Shown: positions 12,240 through 24,344 of the stretch, piece after piece
How positions within the stretch are numbered: position 1 is the first letter of the stretch
How the letters are laid out: each line of letters opens with the position of its first letter
Source of the DNA: Chrysoperla carnea
Lineage: Eukaryota; Arthropoda; Insecta; Neuroptera; Chrysopidae
Direction of reading: 5' to 3'
Length of the DNA: 64,000 bases
NCBI RefSeq assembly: GCF_905475395.1
Contig: NC_058339.1
Span: 15,508,001 to 15,572,000, forward strand
Position numbers and translations under genes: made by a program
The notes under the pieces: generated by a model
Told to the model about the DNA's origin: nothing
Database searches by the model: none
Seen by the model: only the letters and a program-made list of their open reading frames with translations

Positions 12240-13465
12240 ATATTACAAATTTTATAATTTGGTGATTAAATTTTTCTGTTATAAAGTTTAAAAATTCGAT
12301 TTTTTTGATAACACAGGCAAATTTGATCCAATCTGATTGGAATTCTTTTTGAAACCCACTAATTTTGGATCATTTTTTTTCAGCTGTTATGTCACCTTTT
12401 CGCTAACTATTACTAATGTGCTTAATTCCGGGACCAGGACTCCAAATTCTTGAAACCTATTAGAGCTAGGATAATTTTGATGACAAATTTGAAAAATATG
12501 ACCCAAATTTAGTAGGATTACATGCTTGGTTTATATAAATTGGATAAAATTTGGATGTGATAGAGCAAAATTAAATTTTTTGGATTCTGATGACGTCATA
12601 AAGTTGAAAAATTCGATTTTTTCGGTAACTCAAGCAAATTTAACCCGATCTGATTGGAATTTTTTTTGATTCCCACTAATTTTGGGTCATTCTTTTCAGC
12701 TGTTATGTCAGTTTTTCACTAACTATTACATATGTGCTTAATTCCGGGACCAGGGCTCCAAATTCTTGAGACCTATTAGAGCTAGGTTAATTTTGATCAC
12801 AAATTTGAAAAATATGACCCAAATTTAGTAGGATTACATACTTGCTTTATCAAAATCGGATTAAATTTGGATGTGATAGAGCAAAATTAAATTTTTTGGA
12901 TTCTGATGACGTCATAAAGTTGAAAAATTCGATTTTTTCGGTAACTCAAGCAAATTTTTTGATTCCCACTAATTTTGGGTCATTCTTTTCAGCTGTTATG
13001 TCAGTTTTTCACTAACTATTACATATGTGCTTAATTCCGGGACCAGGGCTCCAAATTCTTGAGACCTATTAGAGCTAGGTTAATTTTGATCACAAATTTG
13101 AAAAATATGACCCAAATTTAGTAGGATTACATACTTGCTTTATCAAAATCGGATTAAATTTGGATGTGATAGAGCAAAATTAAATTTTTTGGATTCTGAT
13201 GACGTCATAAAGTTGAAAAATTCGATTTTTTCGGTAACTCAAGCAAATTTGATCCAATCTGATTGGATTTTTTTTTGAAACCCACTAATTTTGGGTTAGT
13301 ATTTTCAGTTGTTATGTCAGTTTTTCGCTAACTATTACACATGTGCTTAATGTCGGGACCAGGACTCCACATTCTTGAAACCTATTAGAGCTAGGATAAT
13401 TTTAATCACAAATTTGAAAAATTTGACCCAAATATAGTAGGATTACATACTTGGTTTATCAGTTT
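12240..13465 (+). repeat. Family-B tandem array, about four units of ~316 bp
   Basis: Unit landmarks in order are TTCAGCTGTTATGTCA, CTTAATTCCGGGACCAGG, ACCTATTAGAGCTAGG, CAAATTTGAAAAATATGACC, AGTAGGATTACATACTTG and GATTCTGATGACGTCATAAAG. The GACGTC cores fall at 12592, 12908 and 13201, so the spacing is 316 and then 293 bp; the shorter unit lacks about 23 bases. The two middle units are nearly identical, suggesting recent amplification. There is no coding potential. Confidence 0.85.
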
Positions 13466-13699
13466 AGATTGTTAATTTATTATTCTTTATCGAATTGTAT
13501 ATAAATAAATGCACATGTAACATAAACTTGCATCTATTATTGTGAACATAATATGGATGTAGATGCACAGAACATTATACATCATTGTATTAGACTGTGA
13601 GCCCATAATGAACCAATATTTCCATTATTATTTTTGTCTGTCTTCTTAAGGATTGATAAATCTAAGTTTGGTACAAAAAGAAATTTTCAAAAAATGTTT

Positions 13700-14020
13700 A
13701 AAAAAAAACTGTATGTGATGGTGAGGTTATCACCATCAGACAGTCGCTTAAACGGCTCGTCAATTGTTCTTCAATTCAGCTGTTCAATCTGGCCACAGAA
13801 TGATCTGATGCGGGTTATTCTTAGCGTACTTGTACTACCGTCGAGACGAATCGGAACTGTGCCATCAGTGCCCATAGTAATGCGTTCCTCAGATAACCAC
13901 TTCCAGATCACGTTGTGTATTGATTGAACAATTGAAAGTGATCGACTTGCATGAGCTTTGAACTTTAAATCTATGGATTAGAAGCCCAACACTCTACCAA
14001 GTCTACCACAACTACCGTTG
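13700..14020 (-). mobile_element. Candidate tRNA-derived SINE, GC-richer than its surroundings
   Basis: On the minus strand the sequence opens with a tRNA-like head: TGGTAGAGTGTTGGG resembles an A box, CTTCTAA looks like an anticodon loop with a TCT anticodon, and AGTTCAAAGCT resembles a B box. A GC-rich body of about 230 bp follows, ending in a T-rich stretch. The plus-strand 97-codon frame across it is a by-product. I could not find target-site duplications or a second copy here, so assignment as a SINE is tentative. Confidence 0.45.
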
Positions 14021-15365
14021 GAAATGGCAACAAAAAAATATAACTTAAATTTGATTTTTGCTTAATTGGTCTTATAGACTTAGATTAGCGATAAAAATGC
14101 AATACAAACAGTTTGATTTTTTAAAATTATGGAAAAAAAAATTTGTATAGTTGGTGTTTTTGAACTTTTTATTTTAAGTTATCTTCAAAATTTCACTTCA
14201 TTATGGGCACAATGTCTATTTATGGATTGTACACATATATGCCTACCACAATCACATATCTCACGTCTCAAGAGAATTCATTTCAATCTTATTACTAAGC
14301 AAGTGACATATGATATGAAAATAGAAAATGTGACTAGATTTTCATGTTTTATAATGTATTGTTTTTGTATACATTTACCATCAGACACCCGTTGAAAAAT
14401 CAACGAATAAGTCGTAAGTTTTGGACAACGTAGTTATAGTGGGGTATATCTACCTGATTTTAATAATCAATTTTTAAATAAACATTTACTAGTCATCTAC
14501 TAGCCTTCTCTTTGCTAGTCTATATAACAGATAACGTGTTTTATAAGTAGGATTTGCAATTTAATTTAAAATTAAAGTGCTCAAAACATTCCCATCGTTA
14601 ACAATTCATTTCTAAATTTTCAGTTCGTTTTTGCCATCTTCGTACATGTAATTCCGTACATGTAACTGTTATTTTACAAAATTGTTTAAATACATTCCTA
14701 CTTATCTCGGGAGTGATTTCTTGAACCGTTTCCCTTATTATCTGTTCAAAATAGTATCCATTACTAAACGACCATTAACATTCCTATTGAATTTTTTCAA
14801 TTTGTGGATAACCTGTATAATCGATGTCACAAGTGAATAGCTGAATGTTAATATTTTTTAAAGTAGCTTTTTATAAAGTATAAATTTTTTTCGTAAACCT
14901 TAAATTAAAAAAATTTTCCCACATGTAGCCAACTTTGCTTGGCACTCTGTATATACATAGTTATTTTTATCCACACATTCATATAAATGTTTCTATCCAT
15001 ACATAAACTTTTCTTTTTCATAATTTCTTTTTACCTACGTTACTGACTAAGTTTTCTGATCGCTTCTTTAATTCACTCACAGATAGGCGAGATTATAGTT
15101 CGCAGTATACCTTAAATATTAATAAAGTAGATGTAAATTCAAACTGCTCATTGAAGAAACATCGTATACAAAATATAACACACTTCACTTACGTATCAAC
15201 CAACTATCACTAGTAGAATATTTTCCACAATAAAATTAAACATACCAAAACCAATATCGTAGAATACAAATAATAAAATAAGAGTCCGCAATCTTATTCG
15301 ATAAAATCTAAAGTTTATTTTTCTTTCTAGCATACGTAATCTGACATTTTATTTCTCCATCTATG
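14021..15365. other. Interval without recognised genes
   Basis: An 88-codon frame at 14129-14395 has no recognisable domain and compositional bias typical of chance ORFs in AT-rich DNA. No transposon ends were recognised apart from isolated ACTCTGTATA-like motifs near 14946. Confidence 0.3.
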
Positions 15366-15600
15366 ATCACCATTTTGAACCATTTATCAAAGATTTCTGT
15401 AAAAATTTTAATTGGTAAATGTCAAACAACTCATGGCCTTCTTTTCTGATATACTCAATGAGTTATAACTTTTTTACAATTAAAAAAATTAAACTATGCA
15501 TATATTTTAGCTGTGTAAAACATTCCTTCGAGTGTTACGGAAGGGGGATAAGTGAGATCAAGAAAGGTGGAGGCTATAAAGAGATGGCTTTTACATTTTC
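15366..15600 (+). mobile_element. Truncated Helitron copy
   Basis: Sequence parallels 9776-10010 in order: AAAGATTTCTGTAAAAAT, GATATACTCAATGA.TTAT, GATAAGTGAGATCAA and AAAGGTGG.G.CTATAAAG. The 5' TC end and the 3' hairpin/CTAG end are both missing, so this is a decayed internal fragment. Confidence 0.6.
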
Positions 15601-16202
15601 CTTTATAAATATGTTCAAAAAATTAGAAATATCTGACCAATATCGAAGCAACAGCCTTAATACTTCTGCATACAATCAAAATTTACGAGTTGTGGACTTT
15701 GTTGGTACTCTTACATAGAAAACATCGAAAACATTTAACCATACCTAACAAATAAACAATTCATTCGTTATTTTCAATATATACCTCACATATCTACTAC
15801 TCAACTCAGAGCTCACACAAAATGTAAACGATCAAAGTTCAAGAAAATAGTTGGAGAGTATAATTCGCGAAGGGTTTATTTCTTCTGACCGTTCATTCAT
15901 TCAAGAGTATAGAAAAGAAGAGAAAAAGTCAATAGCGGATAATGTAGAACATGTTGTAAACTACATGTACGTACTGGGATGAGTGGTTTCTTTTTTATTT
16001 GTGTATCGAATTGTTCATAGCAGCAGCAGTTAGAATTGTGTATCGCAGGAGTGACGATCGACTATTTGAGGTAGGTAGTATAGCTATACTACAATACGAT
16101 CGTCCATACTATACGTGCGGTTCTACGTCCATTTACCTACATGAACAAAATATGTACACTTTTGATTAAAAAAATTGAGACAGTTTTGAAACCGAGTATA
16201 AT
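15601..16202. other. Interval without recognised features
   Basis: No coding frame, structured repeat or mobile-element end was recognised between the Helitron fragment and the reverse-transcriptase relic. Confidence 0.3.
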
Positions 16203-16560
16203 TTATTTAGGTGTTTTTCGCAGATGATATTGTCATCGTCGAAGAAAACTCTGTAGAATTAGATAATATGATCCAAGACCTAAACAGGGAATGCGAGAAA
16301 ATAGTGCTATCTATGAATATCACCAAGATCAAGCTTCTGATAAACTCTGAAAACCTAGTTATAATAATAAACCACGAACCTTTCGAATACTTAAAAGAAT
16401 ACATATACCTGGTACAGATCATCTCGTTCAAGGATTAGACGGACAAGGAAATCAAAACGCGAATAGCAAACAGCTGGAAAAATACTGGGTCTGTGAAACA
16501 TGGTCTCTCTCTAAACACCGTCGAGATCAGCTACAATGCTGTTAAAGAGCAATGAAGAGA
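16203..16560 (+). pseudogene. LINE reverse-transcriptase fragment (FADD box region)
   Basis: The frame contains VFFADDIVIVEENSVELDNM, which carries the catalytic [YF]ADD box of reverse transcriptases. It is followed by LNRECEKIVLSMNITKIKLL and EYIYLVQIISFKD. After a stop (16436-16438) the same frame continues as TDKEIKTRIANSWKNTGSVK, then another stop. This matches the palm and downstream region of non-LTR endonuclease-reverse transcriptase proteins (usually YLGQIISF.DKTDKEI). The fragment is about 115 codons with at least two internal stops and no endonuclease or RT N-terminus, so it is dead. Confidence 0.8.
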
Positions 16561-17698
16561 AGCAAAATAAGCATCAAGGCAGGAAACAGGAAATGACATC
16601 GAAAATTTTCGATCGTTTTTTAATTATTGTTAATAACTATCGAGATCTCTTCAGTAATTCAGAAATCTTTGCATGGTCGTGGCAACGGTACGTTAGCACC
16701 GCCAACTTTTAAATTAAGTTTCGATATTTTAATAAACGGATCTATTTTATTGATTATTAAGAACTCTTTCTTTTCTCTCTAGGAAATCAAAATTCCTGGA
16801 AGTTTTCATAGCAGTGCCAACGTAACACATTCCCCTTTTGAGATGGATTCAATTTTTCTTAATTTCGCGTGTACTTTCAGTATTCACCAACCAAAACTTC
16901 TTTACATTCGCAATGAATGTTCTTCTTCGTGTTCTTATGCTTTCAATATACATATATCTTCATGGTAGTATTCATTTTCTTGCTTATTATTGTTGTTTAT
17001 TCTTATCACGTTCATACCGCCTTGATCGTAAAGCGACAACATTTTCAAGTTATCTGGTTACTTTAAGAAAAGAAGATGCTTTTCTCTGTCACTGACTTGA
17101 CAAGATTCATTCTAGTGGAAAGAGGCAAATGTTCCCGCTTTTAACTGATACTTAAAAATGTTTTTGTCTATACGAGTCTAGGTTACACATAAATACTCTC
17201 ATATCTTACAAATAATAACAATAACAGTAACAATTAAATTCTTATTCGATTTCTTTTTATATCAAGAAACTATCGTTATTATTAAGGTATTAGGTATTTT
17301 GAATGAATTTCTATCAAAATAATAAGGACGTTCGCAGAAGCGTTCGTCTCCACCATCCAGTTTTTGATAGGTACCCTGTTCCAAAAAATAGTCGTTGAAG
17401 ATTATTGTGAGGGGATGTAACTGTATTATAATATAGTCTCTTTGTACGCAATTTAATAAATCCCTAAAACCATCAACATAAATAGATTTAACATATTTAT
17501 TATCAGTAATTTGAATAATAAAATGTGTTGATAACATTAAAAAAAAGTGAATTATATAAAAATAATGTATTAAAAAAATTATCGTAAAAACCCAAAAACA
17601 AATAAAAATATAACGCTAGGAGGTATGAATACAGAGTGGTGCAGAGAATTATTTGATTTTAAAAACGCTGCATATTATTTTAAAAAAAAAAAAACACA
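16561..17698. other. Post-LINE flank, no gene recognised
   Basis: A pair of related motifs (GGCAACGGTACGTTAGCACC near 16680 and GCAGTGCCAACGTAACA near 16812) brackets an AATAAA-containing stretch and could be remains of an LTR, but no TG...CA boundaries with target duplication were established. ORFs at 16838-17095 (+) and 17262-17537 (-) have no recognisable domains. Confidence 0.25.
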
Positions 17699-17990
17699 TC
17701 AATTTTTCCAAATAATTTTTTTACCATTTGAAATTGGTGTTAGAGGCAAAATTGACAAACGCGTATCATTTGGTAAACACTTGGAAATATTTTTGGTAGC
17801 ATTTTTATTGCAACTATCGAACGATTCGAGTGATTTTTTGACGTCTCGCCCAGCAATGCGTTTTCGCATAAGTTTAACTTCCTCGACCCAAGTGTCACTG
17901 GAACCATTGTGCAAAATTGAATTCTATATCGTATTCATCGCAGACATTGCTCACAGTTTTGAAAATTTTTGCTGAACTTTTCTCCAAGAT
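17699..17990 (-). pseudogene. Possible hAT-type transposase C-terminal remnant
   Basis: The minus strand holds VSNVCDEYDIEF and, in a different frame, SSDTWVEEVKLMRKRIAG, then KKSLESFDSCNKNATKNISK and LSILPLTPISNGK. The order acidic/charged segment, a C-[NDE]-K stretch and an LP[LV].[ST]-like end is reminiscent of the dimerisation region of hAT transposases. Identity is weak, a frameshift is needed, and the conserved ERSFS motif is not present. The patch has higher GC than its flanks, consistent with a former coding region. An unrelated decayed gene is possible. Confidence 0.3.
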
Positions 17991-18970
17991 TTTTCTCCTT
18001 TTTTAATTAAAATCTGTTTCGCAGAATCTGCCTCAGTTTCATAATGAATGAATTTACAAGACTCTATAAGTCAAATTTAAGTGAACAGATTTACAATGGG
18101 AGGGGTTTTAGCGTCAAAAACCCTTCCCGTACGCACGGGCCTGAAGTTACTTAAAAAATAAATTTATGTAATTTTCTTAAATAAATAATTTGGAAAAATT
18201 GATGCTTTTTAAATTTTATAACATTTTCAAAATCGTACACTTCTATGTCGCACCATAAATTAAATGCTGTTACATGGTATATTATCAGATCAGATCATAA
18301 AATGGAGTAATTCAACAACAACAGCATCAACAAAAAGAATGTATAAACAAAAATAATATAAGACACAGTATAATAAAATAAAATTTATGTAATTTTCTTT
18401 TATCTGTTCATATTTTTATTTTTATGTATATGTTTTCTATATATAATATAATATAAAATATAATACGTACTATAACCTACCTGCTATAACTCTGTACAAT
18501 ACAATTAATCAAAATAAATCAAGCTATCATCTACAGAGCAATAATATTTTTCAGCACAATTAGAGCATATTTATTGTAACAGAATAAAGAAAATCATACA
18601 GACCTACATAGACTTTTCAACTTTTAAACGTTGGTAATAAAAATATTAAAAATTAATCGAAAACTAATAAAAAAAATTCTTGTTTTATTACGTATAATAA
18701 TAGAACTTTTATGCTGTTCATGGAAAAAAAACATAGTTTTTTTTTATGTTTATGATAATATTTATAACACAGAGAGGTGCATAAGTTAGTATACAATTGT
18801 GGCGGTGTTCGTTTTATTATTAATATCAGTTACAAAAACAAAAAAAGAAATAGGAATGCAACATCATAAATTAAAACTTCACATTCTAATTGGAATATGT
18901 TTGAATTGTAAAAATACTACAGGCCAAGCTTTTTCTTTAATAAACAGTAGAAAATAGTTTTTTCCCCTAT
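17991..18970. other. AT-rich interval with a small GC-rich hairpin
   Basis: At 18094-18150 a GC-richer stretch contains GGGAGGGGTTTTAGCGTC and then AAACCCTTCCCGTACGCACG, in which CCCGT and ACGGG can pair. It looks like a piece of a dispersed repeat. The rest shows nothing recognisable. Confidence 0.3.
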
Positions 18971-19525
18971 GAAGCACAAAAGTGATAGCGAGCGAAAAAC
19001 TGACATCGCAGATGAATAGAATGACCCATAGTTAGTGAGGTTCAAAAACAAAATTCTAAATTCTAGTAAGATCGGATCAAATTTGCCTGTGTTATCAAAA
19101 AAATCGAATTTTTTAACTTTATGACGTCATCAGATTCCAAAAAATTAAATTTTACTCGATCACATCCATATTTTATACAATTTTGATAAACCAAGTATGT
19201 AATCCTATTAAATTTTGGTCATAATTTTCAAAATTGTGCTGAAAATTAATCTAGCTTCAATAGGTTTCAAGAATGTGGAGTCCTGGTCCTTGAATTAAGC
19301 ACATAAGTGATAGTTATCGTAAAAATAACATTGCAGCTGAAAAGAATTACCCAAAATTAGTGGGTTTCAAAAAAAATTCCAATAAGATCGTACCAAATTT
19401 GTCTGTGTTATCAAAAAAATCGAATTTTTTCACTTTATTACGTCATCAGATTCCAAAAAATTTAATTTCATGACTCGATGACAAATTTTATCCAATTTTG
19501 ATAAACCAAGTATGTAATCCTGGGA
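18971..19525 (-). repeat. Family-B array, about 1.7 units, inverted
   Basis: The same landmarks as the 12-kb array occur in reverse complement: AACTTTATGACGTCATCAGA at 19100-19123, AGTATGTAATCCTATTAAAT and TCAATAGGTTTCAAGAATG. The second CRE-like core is mutated to TTACGTCATC (about 19439). Several substitutions indicate an older copy. Confidence 0.8.
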
Positions 19526-20316
19526 TAGGTACAAATATTAAGGTTGTTCTATTGTACCCCGTGTTCCATTGTGTCCCAACTTTCCTATGGTTTAATAATA
19601 TCTAGGCAAAATGTGCAATTATATGTATGTATTTTCATTTTACACTTCCTAAAAAATGAAATATCCGTAACTGAAACTATCGAATAATCCGAAATAATTT
19701 TATAACCCTTTACCGTATAGAAACCGGCATATTTTCACTCATATCCGAACCCGAAATTTTATTTTACATCCATAACATCGCAAATTGTTCAAACCATATT
19801 ATATGATAGGTTTTATCGATATTGTTACGGAAGTCGTTATCATGGATTTATGTTAATAGACCACTAAGTAGAATTTTTTACATATTTACGAATGTGAATT
19901 GCTTTTTTACCAGTATTCTGTTTATTTTATACGTAGCATCTTGTATTTTAATTCTTACAAAAATGGAAAAGATTATAAAAAAATAAGATACACAACAGAA
20001 ATAAAGTTTACTAACACTATGTTACTATTTACTTTATGAAAGATATATAAATAAAAAGAAAAACGTAAATTTAAATCCGCAACAAAGTGAATTTAAAGTA
20101 GTAAAAACAAATGAGTATTTTTTTTTTCGCTTAAAAACAAATGAATACTATAAAACCACCAGGCAAATAGCAAGAAAGTAAGCAAGCACAAGCAATGAAT
20201 GAAATGAATGAATGAATCGTTTCTTGGGTTGGTGTTTTTGTTTGCTTGTACAACTCTTACTCTTAACAGCTCCTTTGAGTAATAAAAAACAACACAATGC
20301 AACGAAATCTTATATA
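19526..20316. other. Interval without recognised gene
   Basis: AT-rich DNA with a short GAAT-rich run at about 20195-20218. The minus-strand ORF at 20093-20374 overlaps the MITE end and has no domain features. Confidence 0.3.
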
Positions 20317-20776
20317 CAGGGTGTCTCATGTCTCGATGAGCATAGCTTAGGGCGTATTCTATGAACAATTCCAAGTCAAAAGTGACTTATATAATTTTGT
20401 CAAAGATAACAGCCAAGAGAAGTGAACAAGAATAGATTGTTTATGATTGTGTCTTTTTAAGTTGTAATTCAAGATTAATTTAATAGCAAAGTTCACAAAT
20501 TAAGAATATACCGATACCACTTTATTTACGTTTATTATGACGGAAATTCAAAAGCGTCAGTGTGGAAAAATCATCGGTGGTTTCCTAATCAAAGAATTGC
20601 ACAAAGAGTGTTAATAATTGTACACTTGACAGAAAAAAGGTAATTTTCTTAAAACTAATGCAGAACGTCTTATACAGTAAAAACTTTTTGATGTAGAGTA
20701 TATAAGGCACTTTCGACTTTAAATTGTCCAAATAATACGTTCATAAACTATGTCTATCGAGGCTTAGTACATCCGG
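20317..20776. mobile_element. Mariner-like MITE, 460 bp, TA-flanked
   Basis: The left end CAGGGTGTCTCATGTCTCG and the right end, read inverted as CCGGATGTACTAAGCCTCG, continue as imperfect terminal inverted repeats of about 70 bp (left ATGAGCATAGCTTAGGGCG, right ATAGACATAGTTTATGAACG when inverted). Both ends are flanked by TA. These features fit a Tc1/mariner-type non-autonomous element. There is no transposase frame. Confidence 0.65.
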
Positions 20777-20949
20777 TATATCACCATTATTTTAAGTCTT
20801 ACAATTTATATGATTTCTTTAAAGGTACCTAGAGTTTTAGAATAGTCATCAGTCTTTATGATCCAAATCTTACGTGTATAATTTTACATTTATTCAATAG
20901 ACCATGGGACACTAAGGGTTTTTTTTTAAATGATGAATACATACTTAAA

Positions 20950-21192
20950 ACTTCGTGAGTGGCTTCTTTTTGAAGAGTCTGTCAAACTTTCTTCGGTTTT
21001 TTTTTCGAAAAGGCTGCGTTTTCATATGAGTTCATCAAAAATGAACCATGTACTTATTCAAAAACAAAATAATTGTAAAATAACAAGTAAGGCATTACGT
21101 CATCATGCTCAAAACGCGGCCTTTTCGAAAAAAAAAATCTTTGGAGGAAAGTTTGGTCGACTCGTCAAAAGAAAACATCTTCCTACACTCCA
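20950..21192. repeat. Foldback with about 75-bp arms
   Basis: GAAGAGTCTGTCAAACTTTC and TTTTTTCGAAAAGGCTGCGTTTT (20952-21030) are inverted at about 21112-21190. A motif like the left arm also occurs at about 35085-35130 inside intron 2 of the esterase-like gene. The 95-codon ORF here (20930-21217) is derived from the hairpin. Confidence 0.6.
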
Positions 21193-22545
21193 AATTTTTC
21201 CAATGTTTTTTTTCTGAAAACGCTTTTTTCTTTTAATTATCCCGTTGGAAAATCGGACAGGAAAAACTTTAAATTTTAAACTCTCTTGCTTGTAGTAAAA
21301 CTATTTTACACTTTATACAATGTAATTTTATGCATACCTTGATTTCAAAATTCTAAAACTATTTTGAAGTAGATATTAATTTTCATAATAATCACCTTCA
21401 ATTCAATTCAAAAATTAACAAATGGTTAAAATTTGTATCATTTTGTAAAATGGTTATTTTATACAGGGCCAGATTTAGAACGACGGTAGCAAAGCTGAGG
21501 CCCCATGGCCTCCATAGATCGAGGGCCCCCACCAATTCTAAAAGAATCAGAAAACTTTTTTATTTTTTTGTCGATTCACTTTTTAATCCGATAGAAACAA
21601 ACCGAAAGATTCAAATCGTAAAAGTACGAACTTTTAAATAAGATGGAAGGAAAAGTACGGACATTTCTAACTTTGAAATACAAAGTTAAAAAGTTTATTT
21701 TGTAGTTTTTAAAGACTTTTATTCACCAACCAACTATTTTGCTATGTGCGTTCATAGGAAATATATAAATTTTAAATAATCAAACAGAATGTAAATTTTA
21801 AATTAATAGAAAATTTAAGATTATTTTGAAAGTTATTTAGAAGTTTAAAAAATTATTAACGAGTTATCGATATTATTTCTGAGAAATATTAATGTTAAAC
21901 AATGCTTTTTGTCACTTTTTAAACTTAAAACTCAACGAAATTAATTCGATAACATCATATTTATTTCATGTGTCATTCATTCAAAATCATCAACTTTACT
22001 AATACTAACGACATACTTTACGACATACTAATTTTTCTTTCAGATAAAAATTAGGGTGGTGTGTTGACATGACTCTTGTAAACTATAATGAAGATCCTGT
22101 ACTCTGTATATTTTCCAAAAATTGTATGCCCAGTAGTTTCACAGGTAAGGAGAAAAATATTAAATTTTGTATATCTTCCTCTCCGCCAAATATCGCCCAA
22201 ATATGACCTCTACCAAATATCAGCTCCAAGGCCTTCAAATTCTTAATCAGCCCCTGATTATCAACTTTTTACTTTACTTGGTGTGTGTGTGTGTGTGTGT
22301 GACTATATTGTATACTTTTTATCTGCTTTCTTTTATTATACTAAAATTTAATTTATATCTGTTACATGCTTTAATTAGTTTTAAACGTGATTTGAATTTA
22401 GATTTAGCTAAACCGTTTTATATCAAACGTACCCTAATAATAATTATTATGATTTCTCACAGAACTCATTTGTATATGTATTTTAAACTTTCTTATACAA
22501 CGTTACTGTTTTTACTACGAAAATAGAAAAAAAAACCTTTGGTAC
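21193..22545. other. Interval with a possible hAT-like terminus and a GT microsatellite
   Basis: CAGGGCCAGATTTAGAACG at about 21464 followed by a purine/GGCCCC-rich stretch resembles a terminus of CAGGG.C.GATTTAG-type hAT-like elements, but no matching opposite end was found. A (GT)n microsatellite lies at about 22279-22301. ORFs of 60-119 codons here lack domains. Confidence 0.3.
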
Positions 22546-22884
22546 CCCTTTGAAAAATATCGAGAAAAACGCAAAAAAAAATGTTTGGAATTTGACCAAA
22601 CTCTGTGGATGGGGTAATTTTGAATCAAAAAGTATACAAATCAGGTTAATTTAATGATTGGATGCAGAGTTTCTAAGATATCGCAATATTTGGATCGATT
22701 TTAGTCCGTATCTCAAAAACTAATCGATCAGTCAACAACTGCACCCGGTTTTAGTACGTTTCGGGCTAAAAATTACCTTATTTACTGAGTTTTATCGAAA
22801 TTGGAGATAACAAGTTATAGAAAGGGGATAAGCGAGAGCAATCTTTACTTTTTAACCCAGCGAAGCGGATGGGTATCACTCTAG
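22546..22884 (+). mobile_element. Family-E repeat unit joined to a Helitron 3' end
   Basis: From GGTACCCCTTTGAAAAA (22540s) to ATCGAAATTGGAGA (about 22810) the sequence matches, in opposite orientation, units of the family-E array at 42.5-43.1 kb. It then passes directly into GGGGATAAGCGAGAGCAA and AACCCAGCGAAGCGGATGGG, ending CTAG (22881-22884) before T. That 3' end matches the Helitron at 9.6-10.0 kb. No 5' TC end was identified. Confidence 0.55.
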
Positions 22885-23799
22885 TATATACATAGAAGCA
22901 CAAATTATTAAAAAAAATACTACCAAACGCAAACCGTTATATCGCATAGTTTTTGTATTATTATTGCATAACTTTTTGTTCACAATAGTTTTTTTTTCTT
23001 CTTTTTCCCAACACATTTCTCTCTTTTTTCCATCTTAGCACATCCGTGCCTGTGAATATTAATATGTTTATGAAATGTACTACAACGTTCTTACAATAAA
23101 ACAATAAGTTTATTTTCTCTAAAGTTTTTTTTTTTTCAGCTAACTGCCTAGAATTTCAATTTGGTTTGATAAAGAATATGTTGTGAGTAAAAAATAAAAA
23201 TAATAAAATCTAAAATCAGTAGAAGAAAATAAATCATAATTTTTTACAGCATCCTAAATTTTCCATCATTTTTGCACTAATTTTTTACACAAATTTATAA
23301 AAGAGACTCATTTGAGAAATCGTTCTTGCTTACTTGTTTAAATTGTTTTATTTGCTGATTATTAAGTTCCTACTATGCTAACTTTATTATAAATATAGTA
23401 GTTCTATCCAGAAAATCAAAATGAAAATATTTTAACGTTTCGAAGTGTATACGATGGTATAATTCACTATAAAAACATATATTGTGGCTGAGTATGTTAT
23501 GTGTAAATCAATGTCTAAGTTATTGATATTTCGATAACTGTTTGAGAGTTTTTAGATTTAGATATTTGTGGGTGATGCGCCCCTGAAGAGTGTGATTTCT
23601 ATAAATATAGCATCAAGAAATTAGCTATCAACATTTTATGAGTTTAACATAAAAGTTCACACAATATTCATGTAATATTGGTTCCTGTTCATATTATTAC
23701 AAGTAGTACAATAATAATAAAATAGTATAGTAAATATGTTAGTAAGTATACAGGGTGTTAAAAAAGTATGGAAAGAATAGTAGAATTCGAAAAAACACA
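22885..23799. other. Interval without recognised gene
   Basis: AT-rich DNA. TATACAGGGTGTTAAAAAAG at about 23750 resembles a mariner-type terminus, but no inverted partner was found. Confidence 0.3.
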
Positions 23800-24205
23800 G
23801 TCTTTTGAAAAAAAAAAACAAAAATTACGAAAAAATGTTTCAAGCAAAAGTTGTTAATTTTTTTATAAGGAATAATATTTTTATCTTAAACTTTTTTCTA
23901 TCTCTAACGGTTTACAAGGTGGGTCTTACGAACCGAAGGCACAATTGACCTATGTTGCTCATTTACGAACTTATTTTTTACGTTTTTTAAGAAAATCTCT
24001 TCGCTTTGGAGTTATCGTGTCGATGGACGGACGGACAGACAGATGGACAATCGAAAATAGTCTAATTAGGTGACTTTATGAATACCTATACCAAAGTTTT
24101 GTTCGTATCATCAATATTTCTAAGTGTTACAAACTTGAGACTAAAATTGGTATACCTTGATATATATTTCAAATATAAAGGGTATACAAATTAGTATCCC
24201 TTGAT
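23800..24205 (-). repeat. Family-A dispersed repeat, inverted copy
   Basis: The reverse complement gives, in order, AGTCTCAAGTTTGTAACAC, GGTATAGGTATTCATAAAG, CACCTAATTAG, a GTCTGTCCGTCC tract, ACACGATAACTC, GTAAATGAGCAACATAGGTC and AACCGTTAGAGATAGAA. This is the order of the other family-A copies. It is more diverged than the copies at 24.6 and 26.0 kb. Confidence 0.75.
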
Positions 24206-24344
24206 GGTTATTTCATATATATATATAGGTATAAAAAATGGGAGTTTCCATTTTAAATTTTAATATTAACAACTCGAGTTCTTCAACTGTACCCATACTT
24301 TTTAAAAACCCTGTAAAATATGTATTATGATTTTGCATTTGGAA

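Noticed and set aside
12240-13465. CRISPR-like array
   Set aside because: Whole ~316-bp units repeat end to end with no short-repeat/unique-spacer pattern, in eukaryotic DNA.
16600-16835. Solo LTR after the RT fragment
   Set aside because: The AATAAA and a possible TGTTACG/CGTAACA end are suggestive, but no second boundary or target duplication could be established.
22167-22526. 119-codon ORF as a membrane protein
   Set aside because: It runs through the (GT)n microsatellite (valine/cysteine run) and AT-rich hydrophobic codons, which generate a false transmembrane look.
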